Positions 8,641-18,957 of a DNA stretch of 64,000 nt are shown here, one piece after another. The notes beneath the pieces are model-generated. The model had not been told where the DNA came from. It did no database searches and saw only the letters and a list, made by a program, of their open reading frames with translations. The stretch comes from Microlunatus lacustris (GTDB taxonomy: Bacteria > Actinomycetota > Actinomycetes > Propionibacteriales > Propionibacteriaceae): NCBI GenBank assembly GCA_039527025.1, contig BAAAJN010000004.1, positions 310,001 to 374,000 on the forward strand. The letters are read 5' to 3'. A program made the position numbers and the translations under genes. The first letter of the stretch is position 1. Each line of letters begins with the position of its first letter.

Positions 8641-9246
8641 ATGAACCGGGTCGGTGCCCGTGGGGCGGGACTGCTGGCCGCTCTGCTGCTGGCCCTGCTC
8701 GGTGCCTGGGTGTCACCGACCCCGGCCGCCGCCTGCGACTGCGCGCCCCTTGCGCCGGGGCAGGCGCTGCGGCAGGCTGACGCCGTCTTCCGCGGCACCG
8801 TGACCGCGACCGACGACGTCGGCGGCGGGCAGGACGCGCGGACCGACGTCCGGTTCCGCGTGGACATGGTCTGGAAGGGGTCGGTGTTCGCCGACCAGGT
8901 GGTGGCCACGCCGCAGGACGCCGCGGGCTGCGGACTGGAGCCCCGGGTCGGCTCGACCTGGGTCGTCTTCGCGGTCGCCGGCGTGGAGGGCCGGGGCGAC
9001 GACGCGGTGGCCCGGCTGGTGACCACCCTGTGCAGCGGGAACGTCGCCTCGGGATCGGTGCCGGCCGTGCTCGACGCGGGCCGCGAGCCGCGGCCGGGCC
9101 GGTCCGACCGCGAGGAGAGCGCCACCCGCGCCGACCGGACCCTCACCCGCTGGCTGGTCGGCGCCGGCGTCAGCGCCGGGGCGGTGCTCGTGCTCGGCGG
9201 CGTGGGGTTGGTCCTCCTCTGGCGGCCGGGCCGGTCCCGGCGGTGA
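8641..9246 (+). CDS. Secreted, membrane-anchored NTR/TIMP-like protein (first of a tandem pair)
   Basis: A 201-residue exported protein. A signal peptide (residues 1-31) ends in PTPAAA directly before C32-D-C34, so the mature protein would begin with Cys-X-Cys. A domain with further cysteines (AAGCGLEP, TTLCSGN) resembles the netrin-like/TIMP fold: GTVTATDD, VDMVWKG, STWVVFAVAG. A hydrophobic helix near residues 170-193 ends in basic WRPGRSRR, suggesting C-terminal membrane anchoring with the NTR domain outside. In animal TIMPs the N-terminal Cys-X-Cys chelates the protease metal; inhibition here is speculation. The gene overlaps the next, similar one by four bases. Confidence 0.65.
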   Translation: MNRVGARGAGLLAALLLALLGAWVSPTPAAACDCAPLAPGQALRQADAVFRGTVTATDDVGGGQDARTDVRFRVDMVWKGSVFADQVVATPQDAAGCGLEPRVGSTWVVFAVAGVEGRGDDAVARLVTTLCSGNVASGSVPAVLDAGREPRPGRSDREESATRADRTLTRWLVGAGVSAGAVLVLGGVGLVLLWRPGRSRR

Positions 9247-9782
9247 GCACGGCTCGCCGGATCCGCACCCTCCTGCTGGCGCTGCTGCTGGGTGTGCTGG
9301 GTCAGATCGCGCTGGCACCGCCGGCGTCGGCCTGCAGCTGCGTGCACGCGGCGGCGGACCCGGTCCTCTTCGACCGGGCCGCGGTGGTGTTCGTGGGCAC
9401 CGTCGCCGACGACCGCAGCCGCGGCGGCACCCGGACCCTCACCTTCACGGTGGAGCGGGTGTTCAAGGGGGCGGCGACCAGCCAGCAGCAGGTGCGCACG
9501 CACGTGCAGCCCGCGACCTGCGGGTTGGTGCTGGAGGGCAGGGGGCCGTTCCTGGTGCAGGCCGCTGACAGCGCCCGCGGGCTGGTCGCCGACCTCTGCG
9601 GCGGGACCCGCGCCACCGTGCGCACCGCCGGGGCCGACGGGGGCTACCCGCCGCTGCCGGGCGGCGGTCCGCCGAGCGGGCGCTCGACGCCGGGCACCGT
9701 CGCCGTGCTGGTCGTCGTCACCCTCGCGGGGCTCGCGCTCGTCGCGGTCCTGCAGCGCCGGTCAGGCCGGGCGGAACGCTGA
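9243..9782 (+). CDS. Secreted, membrane-anchored NTR/TIMP-like protein (second of a tandem pair)
   Basis: A 179-residue protein with the same plan as its upstream neighbour: signal peptide ending in PPASA before C31-S-C33, a beta-rich domain with VVFVGTVADD and FTVERVFKGA, cysteines at PATCGLVLEG and VADLCGG, a Pro/Gly-rich linker, then a C-terminal membrane helix (VAVLVVVTLAGLALVAVL) and a basic tail. The GTG start overlaps the upstream stop as GTGA, so translation is coupled. The pair looks like a tandem duplication that has diverged. Its 3' end overlaps the convergent DUF2252 gene by 21 bases. Confidence 0.65.
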   Translation: MSTARRIRTLLLALLLGVLGQIALAPPASACSCVHAAADPVLFDRAAVVFVGTVADDRSRGGTRTLTFTVERVFKGAATSQQQVRTHVQPATCGLVLEGRGPFLVQAADSARGLVADLCGGTRATVRTAGADGGYPPLPGGGPPSGRSTPGTVAVLVVVTLAGLALVAVLQRRSGRAER

Positions 9783-11204
9783 ACCCGCGTCCAGGGCGCC
9801 CTCGGTGACCGGCAGCCGGCCGGCCCGGACGGCCGCGACGAGCCGGGCGTGGTCGGCCTCGGTCTGGTCGGCGTAAGCGCGCGCGAAGACGGCCAGCGCC
9901 CGGTCCAGCTTGTCCGAGGAGCCCGCGTAGCCCGCGATCATCGAGGCCCCGCTGGTCCGGGCGTGACCCTTGGCCAGCAGGTGGCCGACGATCCCGGCGT
10001 AGTCGGTGAGCGCTGCGGCGTCGATGGCGTCGAGCGGGATGGTGCCCTTCATGTTGCGGAACTGGCGGACGTAGTACTGCCGGTTCTGCACCGTCGTCCA
10101 CCCCAGCAGCGGGTCGCTGACCGTCTGCAGGGCCTGCTGGTACTCCACCACGCGCTGGCCCTGGTGGGCGTGCCAGGCCGAGTCACCGTGCACGTGCCTT
10201 GCCAGCACCGAGCGGCGGGCCTGCTTGAGCTGCAGGAACAGCACGTCGTCGGGGCTGCTGCCCTCCAGCAGGGCGACGTAGGCGCGCAGGCCGACGCTGC
10301 CCACGCCCACGACCTTGTGCGCCAGGTCGACCAGGGTGTAGCCGCCGACGGCCCGTCGCCAGTGCGGGGCCAAGGTCGCCAGGTACCGGTCCAGCGCGTG
10401 ACCCACCGCCTCGGCCTCCCGGTCCGCCAGCCGGGTGATCAGCGGTGGCTCCTCGACGATGTGCCGACGGCCGTCCTGCTGGGCGGTGAAGCGGGGCAGC
10501 GCGCGGTCGCTGGTCCGCTGGCGAGCCCGCTTGGCCGCCCGCTGGATCTCGTCGCGGAGTGTCTTCTCCGTCGCGGTCTCGTGCAGCCGGCCGACGTCGA
10601 GCCGGTTGTAGCTGCGCATCAGCAGCGGCTGCTCGGCGAGGAAGCGGACCTCGTCGCGGTAGGCGGCGACACAGGCGAGCACCGCGTCGCGGCACTGCTC
10701 CTCGCTGGAGCCGTTCTCCCGACCGGCGACCCAGATGCTGGCCACCAACCGGCGCAGGTCCCACTCCCACCCACCCGGGTGGGCCTCGTCGAAGTCGTTG
10801 AGGTCGATGACCAGCTCGGCCTCGGGCGAGGCGTAGAAGCCGAAGTTGCCGAGGTGCGCGTCGCCGCAGATCACCGGCTGGATGCCGGTGGCCGGCAGCC
10901 GGGCGACGTCCTCGGCCATCACCACGGCGGTGCCACGGAGGAAGCCGTAGGGCGAGCCCACCATCCGGGCGACCCGCACCGGCACCAGCTCCGGCACCCG
11001 GCCGCGGTGCGACTGCTGGACGAGCCGGACGGGATCGGCCCGGTCGTCCGGCGCCTGCCACTCGCCGAGCGCGCTGCGCGGCACCCGGTGCCGGAGCTCG
11101 CGGCCCAGGGCGTAGCGCTCCTCCCGCGAGCTGGGACGCTTCCGCAGCGAGGCGAAGACGTCGCTGTCGGCCGAGGCCAGCACCGTGTGACCCTGACGTG
11201 CCAC
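9762..11204 (-). CDS. DUF2252 family protein (kinase-like fold)
   Basis: A 480-residue protein of the DUF2252 family. The phosphotransferase-like signature GDAHLGNFGFY (about residues 114-124) resembles the HxxxxN catalytic loop of aminoglycoside/choline kinases, and DLNDFDEA (about 134-141) resembles the metal-binding DFD/DxD that follows. The substrate is unknown. I chose the GTG at 11204 because GGAGGAG sits eight bases before it and a TAGGGT -10 box (11250-11245) overlaps the only longer GTG start. The gene lies 72 bases after hisS with its own promoter. Confidence 0.8.
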   Translation of the reverse strand: MARQGHTVLASADSDVFASLRKRPSSREERYALGRELRHRVPRSALGEWQAPDDRADPVRLVQQSHRGRVPELVPVRVARMVGSPYGFLRGTAVVMAEDVARLPATGIQPVICGDAHLGNFGFYASPEAELVIDLNDFDEAHPGGWEWDLRRLVASIWVAGRENGSSEEQCRDAVLACVAAYRDEVRFLAEQPLLMRSYNRLDVGRLHETATEKTLRDEIQRAAKRARQRTSDRALPRFTAQQDGRRHIVEEPPLITRLADREAEAVGHALDRYLATLAPHWRRAVGGYTLVDLAHKVVGVGSVGLRAYVALLEGSSPDDVLFLQLKQARRSVLARHVHGDSAWHAHQGQRVVEYQQALQTVSDPLLGWTTVQNRQYYVRQFRNMKGTIPLDAIDAAALTDYAGIVGHLLAKGHARTSGASMIAGYAGSSDKLDRALAVFARAYADQTEADHARLVAAVRAGRLPVTEGALDAGSAFRPA

Positions 11205-11244
11205 GGGCACCTCTCCTCCGGGCGCGGGGCGCGCCGTCGCGCTC

Positions 11245-11250
11245 ACCCTA
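11245..11250 (-). promoter_or_regulatory. Candidate -10 box for the DUF2252 gene
   Basis: The minus strand reads TAGGGT, 40 bases before the chosen start. Its position over the alternative GTG at 11246 argues against that longer start. Confidence 0.5.
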
Positions 11251-11276
11251 GCGACGCTCCCCGGCGAGGCGGCGCG

Positions 11277-12611
11277 TCAGGAGGTGGCGGCGCTCACCTG
11301 GGGCCGGAGGTCGTCGGCGGGCGGGGCCCAGCTGGTCGCCGACGCCGGGACCTGGTCGCCGGACCGGATGTCCTTGACCTCGCCGTCGGCGCCGCCGAAC
11401 CAGACGAAGGGGATGCCCCGGCGGTCGGCGTAGCGGATCTGCTTGCCGAACCGGTCCGCCCGGGGCGCCACCTCGCAGGAGATGCTGCGGGCGCGCAGCT
11501 GCTCGGCCACCGCGACGGCGTCCTCACGGCGCTCCTCGGACTCCACGGCGACCAGCACGGCGGTCGGCACGGACCGGGAGGCGCGCAGGAAGCCCCGTCC
11601 CAGCAGCGGGGCCAGCAGCCGGGTGACCCCGATGGAGAGCCCGACACCGGGGTAGGTCGTCCTCCCGTCGCTGGCCAGGGAGTCGTAGCGGCCACCGGAG
11701 GAGATGGAGCCCCAGCCCTCGAAGCCGACCAGCTCGGTCTCGTAGACCGTGCCCGTGTAGTAGTCCAGACCGCGCGCGATCTTGAGGTCGGCGACCAGCC
11801 GGCCCGGCACGTGCGCCCGGGCGGCGCGGACGACGCCGGCCAGCAGCTCCAGGCCCTCCTCCAGCTGCGGGTGGACGACTCCGAGCGCGCGGACCTGGTC
11901 GACGAAGGACTCGTCGGCGGTGGAGATCTGGGCCAGCCGGACGACCGAGGCCGCCTGCGCGGCGCTGACCCCGACCTCGTCGGTCAGCAGCGCCGTCACC
12001 CGGTCCGGGCCGATCTTGTCCAGCTTGTCGACCTGCCGCAGCACCGCCGGCGGGTCGGCGATGTCCAGACCCAGGTAGAAGCCCTGGGCGAGCTTGCGGT
12101 TGTTGACCCGCATCAGCACCGGCGGCACCCCGAGGTCGACGTGCAGCCGCTCCAGCGCGCCCAGGGTGACCAGCGGCAGCTCGACGTCGTGGTGGGCGGC
12201 GAGGGTGCCGGCGTCGACGATGTCGATGTCGGCCTGGGTGAACTCGCGGTAGCGGCCCTCCTGCGGCCGCTCGCCGCGCCAGACCTTCTGGATCTGGTAG
12301 CGGCGGAAGGGGAAGGCCAGCTGTCCGGCGTTCTCGAGCACGTAGCGGGCGAACGGCACGGTGAGGTCGAAGTGCAGGCCCAGCTCGGCGCGGCTGCCGG
12401 GCTCGGCGGCCACCCGCTGGACGGCGTAGACCTCCTTGTCGATCTCGCCCTGCTTGGCGAGCCGGTCGAGCGGCTCGACCGCCCGGGTCTCGATCGAGCC
12501 GAAGCCGTGCAGCTCGAACGTCTCCCGCAGCCGGTCCAGCACGAACTGCTCCACGATGCGGGCGTCCGGAGCGAGTTCCGGGAATCCCGAGAGCGGCTTG
12601 GGGCGACTCAC
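11277..12611 (-). CDS. hisS: Histidyl-tRNA synthetase
   Basis: A 444-residue class II synthetase. Motif 1 region FHFDLTVPFARYV, motif 2 VWRGERPQEGRYREFTQADID, and the histidine-binding signature GLDYYTGTVYE are all present, followed by a C-terminal anticodon domain (VPTAVLVAVESEERREDAVAVAEQLRAR is its first strand and helix). The protein is complete. The GTG start is three bases after the stop of the upstream metallo-hydrolase gene, so the two are co-transcribed. Confidence 0.97.
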   Translation of the reverse strand: MSRPKPLSGFPELAPDARIVEQFVLDRLRETFELHGFGSIETRAVEPLDRLAKQGEIDKEVYAVQRVAAEPGSRAELGLHFDLTVPFARYVLENAGQLAFPFRRYQIQKVWRGERPQEGRYREFTQADIDIVDAGTLAAHHDVELPLVTLGALERLHVDLGVPPVLMRVNNRKLAQGFYLGLDIADPPAVLRQVDKLDKIGPDRVTALLTDEVGVSAAQAASVVRLAQISTADESFVDQVRALGVVHPQLEEGLELLAGVVRAARAHVPGRLVADLKIARGLDYYTGTVYETELVGFEGWGSISSGGRYDSLASDGRTTYPGVGLSIGVTRLLAPLLGRGFLRASRSVPTAVLVAVESEERREDAVAVAEQLRARSISCEVAPRADRFGKQIRYADRRGIPFVWFGGADGEVKDIRSGDQVPASATSWAPPADDLRPQVSAATS

Positions 12612-12614
12612 GAC

Positions 12615-13322
12615 CTACTCCTCGTCCAGGTTCGGGGCCCGCAGGTAGGACTCCTGCAGGTAGGGGTTCTGCGTCCGCTCGGCGGCCATGGTGGTCTGCG
12701 GGCCGTGCCCGGGGAGCACCGCCACCGGGTCGGGCAGCGGCAAGACCTGGGTGCGCAGGCTGTCCAGCATGTCCAGGTGGCTGCCCCCTGGCAAGTCGGT
12801 CCGGCCGATGGAGCCGGCGAACAGCACGTCGCCGGAGAAGACCACCGACTCCACCTCCGTGCCCGGGTAGTCGGTGCGGAACATGGTCGAGCCGGGCGTG
12901 TGCCCGGGGGCGTGCAGGGCGTCGAGGGTGATCCCCGCGACCTCGACACGACTGCCGTCAGCCAGCTCACGGACGGCGTCGGGTTCGGTGAACACGGTCG
13001 GCCCGGCCAGCTGCTCCACCAGGGCGCGGGTGTCCGGTCCCATGGCGCGGTAGGGGTCGCCCAGCAGCACCCGGTCGAGACTGTGCACCCAGCAGGTCGC
13101 GTCGTTGCCGGCGCACAGCGGGGTCACCGAGAACGTGTGGTCGAGGTGCCCGTGGGTGACCACCACCGCGACCGGCTTCAGGTGGTGCTCGGCCACCAGC
13201 TCCTGCACCCCGGCCACCGCGCCGAGCCCCGGGTCGATGACCAGGCACTCCGCGCCCGGCTGCGTGGCGACGACGTAGCAGTTGGTCTGCCAGGGCCCGG
13301 CCGGGAAGGACGCGATGAACAC
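12615..13322 (-). CDS. MBL-fold metallo-hydrolase (glyoxalase II-like)
   Basis: A 235-residue metallo-beta-lactamase-fold hydrolase. The metal motif is THGHLDH (residues 56-62), with later HAPGHTPGS, FSGDVLFAGSIGR and LPGHGPQTT supplying the other ligands, as in glyoxalase II-like thioester hydrolases. The substrate is not known. The start is a GTG in GTGTTCATC, seven bases after a TACCCT -10, so the message is probably leaderless. It leads a two-gene unit with hisS, a common actinobacterial arrangement. Confidence 0.85.
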   Translation of the reverse strand: MFIASFPAGPWQTNCYVVATQPGAECLVIDPGLGAVAGVQELVAEHHLKPVAVVVTHGHLDHTFSVTPLCAGNDATCWVHSLDRVLLGDPYRAMGPDTRALVEQLAGPTVFTEPDAVRELADGSRVEVAGITLDALHAPGHTPGSTMFRTDYPGTEVESVVFSGDVLFAGSIGRTDLPGGSHLDMLDSLRTQVLPLPDPVAVLPGHGPQTTMAAERTQNPYLQESYLRAPNLDEE

Positions 13323-13329
13323 AACCGCG

Positions 13330-13335
13330 AGGGTA
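13330..13335 (-). promoter_or_regulatory. Candidate leaderless promoter (-10) for the MBL-hisS operon
   Basis: The minus strand reads TACCCT, then seven bases, then the GTG start codon. That spacing puts the transcription start at the first base of the start codon. Confidence 0.55.
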
Positions 13336-13352
13336 TCGGGCAGGATTGGGGC

Positions 13353-14624
13353 ATGACTGAAGCTGCGGGGCCTGAAGCCGCTGGGACAGCGGGTACCGGT
13401 CCGGCGTCGTTCGGCCGGGTGGACGCCGACGGCACCGTCTTCGTGCGGACGGCCGACGGCGAGCGGAGCGTCGGCCAGGTGCCGGGCGTTCCCGCCGAGG
13501 AGGCGATGGCCTTCTTCACCCGCCGTTACGAGGCCCTCGAGCTGGAGGTGTCGCTGCTCGAGCGCCGGATCGTCTCCGGCGCCCTCTCCCCCGACGACGC
13601 GGCCGGTTCGGTCAAGACCGTGCGCTCCGCGGTGGACGGGGCGCACGCCGTCGGCGACCTCGACTCCCTGCTGGCGCGGCTGGACGCGCTGGCCCCACGG
13701 CTGGCCGAGCAGCGGGCGGCCCGGCGGGCCGAGAAGGCCAAGGCCAACGAAGCGGCCCGGGCGGCGAAGGAGGCCTTCGTCGTCGAGGCCGAGAAGCTGG
13801 CTGCGGGGAACGACTGGCGCGGCGGTGTCAACCGTTTCCGCGACCTGCTGGAGCAGTGGAAGACGCTGCCCCGGCTGGACCGGGCCACCGACGACGCCCT
13901 CTGGCACCGCTTCTCCGGTGCCCGCACCACCTACACCCGGCGGCGCAAGGCCCAGTTCGCGCAGCAGAACGAGCAGCGCGAATCGGCCCGCACCGTGAAG
14001 GAGCAGCTGGCCGCCGAGGCCGAGGCCCTGGCCACCTCCACCGACTGGGGCCCGACGACGGGTGTCTACCGCGACCTCATGCAGCGCTGGAAGGACGCCG
14101 GACCCGCCCCGCGCGGGGTCGACGAGGCCCTGTGGCGCCGCTTCCGGGCGGCGCAGGACACCTTCTTCGCGGCCAAGTCCGAGGCGATGGCCGAGCAGGA
14201 CGCCGAGTTCCGGGTCAACGCCGAAGGCAAGGAGAAGCTGCTGGCCGAGGCGGAGGCGCAGCTGCCGATCTCCGACCCGGCGGCGGGTCGCGCCCTCTAC
14301 CGCGACCTCATCGAGCGCTGGTCGGCGCTGGGCAAGGTCCCGCGCGACTCCATCCGCCCGCTGGAGAACCGGCTGCGCGCGATCGAGGAGGCCGTCAACA
14401 ACGCCGAGGAGGAGCGCTGGCGGCGGACCAACCCCGAGGCGCGCGCCCGCGCCGAGGACACCGCGGCCAAGCTCGAGGCGCAGATCGCCACGCTGCTGGA
14501 GAAGGCCGAGAAGGCCGAGGCCCGCGGCGACACCAAGGCGGCCGCCGAGGCCCGCACGTCCGCGTCGACCTACCAGGAGTGGCTGGAGCAGGCGCGCAAG
14601 GCCGTCGAGGACTACTCGGGCTGA
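13353..14624 (+). CDS. DUF349 domain-containing coiled-coil protein
   Basis: A 423-residue, highly charged helical protein carrying successive DUF349 repeats. Each has a W-R/K core: NDWRGGVNRFRDLLEQWKTL, then STDWGPTTGVYRDLMQRWKDAG, then GRALYRDLIERWSALGKVP. A first helical block (residues 40-120) and a C-terminal helix (EAQIATLLEKAEKAEARGD) are Ala/Glu/Lys-rich. There are no membrane segments. The function of actinobacterial DUF349 proteins is not established. It is divergent from the MBL-hisS operon with only 30 bases between the start codons. Confidence 0.85.
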   Translation: MTEAAGPEAAGTAGTGPASFGRVDADGTVFVRTADGERSVGQVPGVPAEEAMAFFTRRYEALELEVSLLERRIVSGALSPDDAAGSVKTVRSAVDGAHAVGDLDSLLARLDALAPRLAEQRAARRAEKAKANEAARAAKEAFVVEAEKLAAGNDWRGGVNRFRDLLEQWKTLPRLDRATDDALWHRFSGARTTYTRRRKAQFAQQNEQRESARTVKEQLAAEAEALATSTDWGPTTGVYRDLMQRWKDAGPAPRGVDEALWRRFRAAQDTFFAAKSEAMAEQDAEFRVNAEGKEKLLAEAEAQLPISDPAAGRALYRDLIERWSALGKVPRDSIRPLENRLRAIEEAVNNAEEERWRRTNPEARARAEDTAAKLEAQIATLLEKAEKAEARGDTKAAAEARTSASTYQEWLEQARKAVEDYSG

Positions 14625-14702
14625 CGACGGCCCGCGGGCACCAGTCCCGAGCCGCCGGTCCCGCGCCCCGCTGGGGCGACGGCCGTGGCCCGAACGCTGA
14701 AC

Positions 14703-14726
14703 GGGACCCGGCCGGAGGCCGGTCCC
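14703..14726 (+). terminator. Hairpin after the DUF349 gene
   Basis: The arms GGGACCCGGCC and GGCCGGTCCC flank a GGA loop, with one bulged base. It lies 78 bases after the DUF349 stop in the convergent gap with rel and is likely a transcription terminator. Confidence 0.55.
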
Positions 14727-14802
14727 CCACTTCACACCCGCCCGGTGGTCGGTGCGCCCTCTGCACGGGGTGTGGGGCCCACCGGCGGGGTGTGAAGTGG
14801 GG
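14725..14802. repeat. Long inverted repeat with 24-base arms in the DUF349/rel gap
   Basis: The left arm at 14725-14748 begins CCCCACTTCACACC and the right arm at 14779-14802 ends GGTGTGAAGTGGGG. They pair except for a local G/C slip in the middle. The loop of about 30 bases contains a further GGGGTGTG direct repeat. It could terminate the convergent transcripts or be a small dispersed element. Confidence 0.6.
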
Positions 14803-14891
14803 AACCCACCGGGGCCGGAGGGCCGGGGCCGCGGCCAGCAGGGTCGGGCTGGGCAAGCGCCGAGTCGCGGAGCAGCTTGCCGGAGCCTGGG

Positions 14892-17291
<2,400 letters not shown>

Positions 17292-17319
17292 CGGCTGTCC
17301 CTCACCTCGACGTGGCGCA

Positions 17320-17325
17320 AGTCTA
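17320..17325 (-). promoter_or_regulatory. Candidate -10 box for rel
   Basis: The minus strand reads TAGACT, 28 bases before the rel GTG, in the 43-base gap after the channel gene. No good -35 is seen. Confidence 0.45.
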
Positions 17326-17334
17326 GGTCACGAC

Positions 17335-18420
17335 TCAGGACTGGTCGGCGGCGTGCCGCACCACGACGACCTGGTCGCCGGTCTCGAGCTTGGCCACCGT
17401 CGGGTCGTAGAACCGGCGCAGCGTCTTGTTGCGGACCACCGCGATCACCCGCTCCCCCTCGACCTGCCCGGGGTTGAGCCCGACCTCCTCGCGGGTCACC
17501 TGGCGCTCCCCGACCTCCAGCCCCTCGCGGGAGGACAGCAGGTCCTCGATCACGGTGCCCAGGTTGGGGCTGGTGGCCGACAGCCCCAGCAGGCGGCCCA
17601 CGGCCTCGGACGAGGTGATCACCGCGTTGGCTCCGGACTGGCGCAGCAGCGAGGCGTTGTCCTCCTCCCGCACCGCGACCACCACGTGCGCGCTGGGGTT
17701 CAGCTGCCGCACGGTGAGGGTGACCAGGATCGCGGAGTCGTCGCGGTCGAGGGTGATGATCACCTCGCGGGCCTTGATGATCTCGGCGCGGCGCAGCACC
17801 TCCCGGCGGGTCGCGTCACCCTCGATGGCGGCGTAGCCGCGGATGTTCGCGTCGCCGACGGCGTTGGCCCGGCCGTCGATGATGACGATCTGCGCCGGGT
17901 TGCAGCCGTTGGACTCCAGGGTGTCGACCGCGCTGCGGCCCTTGGTCCCGTACCCGACCACGACCACGTGGTTGCGCATGTGCTTCCTCCAACGAGAGTC
18001 CAGAAAGATGCGCCGACCCTCGTTGGCCAGCACCTGCAGCGTCGTGCCGACCAGCAGGACCAGGAACATGATCCGCAGCGGCGTCACCAGGACCGCGTTC
18101 AGGATCCGGGCGTGCGGGGTGATCGGGGTGATGTCGCCGTACCCGGTGGTGGTGATGGTGACGGTGGCGTAGTAGATGGCGTCGACCAGGGACACGTCGC
18201 CGTCGTGGTTGTCGGTGTAGGAGTTCCGGTCCAGCCAGACGAGCAGCACGATGAAGGCGACGAGCAGCAGGGCCAGCAGGCCGCGGCGGGCCAGCTCGAC
18301 CAGCGGTGACGCCGTCCGGGCCGGCAGGCTGACGAGGGAGTCGTGGGTCCACGGCCGCTGCCCGCGCTGGCGCCGGAACACCACCGACGGGCGGTCGCCG
18401 AGGATCCGGGAGGAGCTCAC
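17335..18420 (-). CDS. Two-TM potassium channel with RCK/TrkA-N and TrkA-C domains
   Basis: A 361-residue ion channel subunit. TM1 spans about residues 46-63, the pore loop carries the filter TTTGYGD (residues 90-96), and TM2 lies at about 104-128. A Rossmann-type RCK domain follows (VVVVGYGTKGRSAVDTL; VIIDGRAN; GDATRREVLRRA), then a C-terminal TrkA-C-like module with Y-D-P-T. Sequence and layout match MthK-like channels gated by a cytoplasmic ligand ring. The GTG start overlaps the apt stop by four bases, so it is coupled to apt at the end of the sec operon. Confidence 0.9.
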   Translation of the reverse strand: MSSSRILGDRPSVVFRRQRGQRPWTHDSLVSLPARTASPLVELARRGLLALLLVAFIVLLVWLDRNSYTDNHDGDVSLVDAIYYATVTITTTGYGDITPITPHARILNAVLVTPLRIMFLVLLVGTTLQVLANEGRRIFLDSRWRKHMRNHVVVVGYGTKGRSAVDTLESNGCNPAQIVIIDGRANAVGDANIRGYAAIEGDATRREVLRRAEIIKAREVIITLDRDDSAILVTLTVRQLNPSAHVVVAVREEDNASLLRQSGANAVITSSEAVGRLLGLSATSPNLGTVIEDLLSSREGLEVGERQVTREEVGLNPGQVEGERVIAVVRNKTLRRFYDPTVAKLETGDQVVVVRHAADQS

Positions 18421-18947
18421 GGCGCTCCGCTGGTCAGCACGGCGGACACCTGGTACAGGCCGTGCTCGGCCAGCAGCGCACGGCCGGGCAGGGCGGTGAG
18501 CTCCAGCAGCACCGAGACCCCGACCACCTCGGCGCCGAGCCGGCGCACCAGTCCGGCCGCGGCCACGGCGGTGCCCCCGGTGGCCAGCACGTCGTCGACG
18601 ACGAGCACCCGGTCGCCGGGTCGCACCGCGTCGGCGTGCAGGGCCAGCGTCTCCTCCCCGTACTCCAGGGCGTAGGAGACCTCGATCCGCTCCCGCGGCA
18701 GCTTCCCGGGCTTGCGGACGGGGACGAACCCCACTCCCAGCGCCAGCGCGACCGGCGGGCCGAAGAGGAAGCCACGGGCCTCCATCCCGACGACCACGTC
18801 GACGCCGGTCGGCGCGGAGGCCACCAGCCCGTCGACGGCAGCGGCCAGGCCGGCGGCGGAGGCCAGCAGCGGGGTCACGTCCTTGAACACCACTCCTGGC
18901 CGGGGGAAGTCCGGGACGTCGACGACCAGCGAAGCCAGGTCCACCAT
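18417..18947 (-). CDS. apt: Adenine phosphoribosyltransferase
   Basis: A 176-residue type I phosphoribosyltransferase that salvages adenine with PRPP to give AMP. The PRPP-binding loop is VLVVDDVLATGGTA, preceded by GMEARGFLFG and the flexible RKPGKLP segment typical of Apt. It lies 10 bases after secF on the same strand. The order yajC-secD-secF-apt-rel (here with a channel gene between apt and rel) is widely conserved in actinobacteria. Confidence 0.95.
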   Translation of the reverse strand: MVDLASLVVDVPDFPRPGVVFKDVTPLLASAAGLAAAVDGLVASAPTGVDVVVGMEARGFLFGPPVALALGVGFVPVRKPGKLPRERIEVSYALEYGEETLALHADAVRPGDRVLVVDDVLATGGTAVAAAGLVRRLGAEVVGVSVLLELTALPGRALLAEHGLYQVSAVLTSGAP

Positions 18948-18957
18948 GGGGAGGCCG

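Noticed and set aside
11205..11246. A longer start for the DUF2252 gene at 11246
   Set aside because: The TAGGGT -10 covers it, while GGAGGAG has ideal spacing to the GTG at 11204.
9849..14624. A very long rightward open frame of about 1590 codons spanning the DUF2252, hisS and metallo-hydrolase genes
   Set aside because: It is the mirror of leftward genes with full motif sets. Only its last part, from the ATG at 13353, is a real gene (DUF349); the rest is GC-codon-bias noise.
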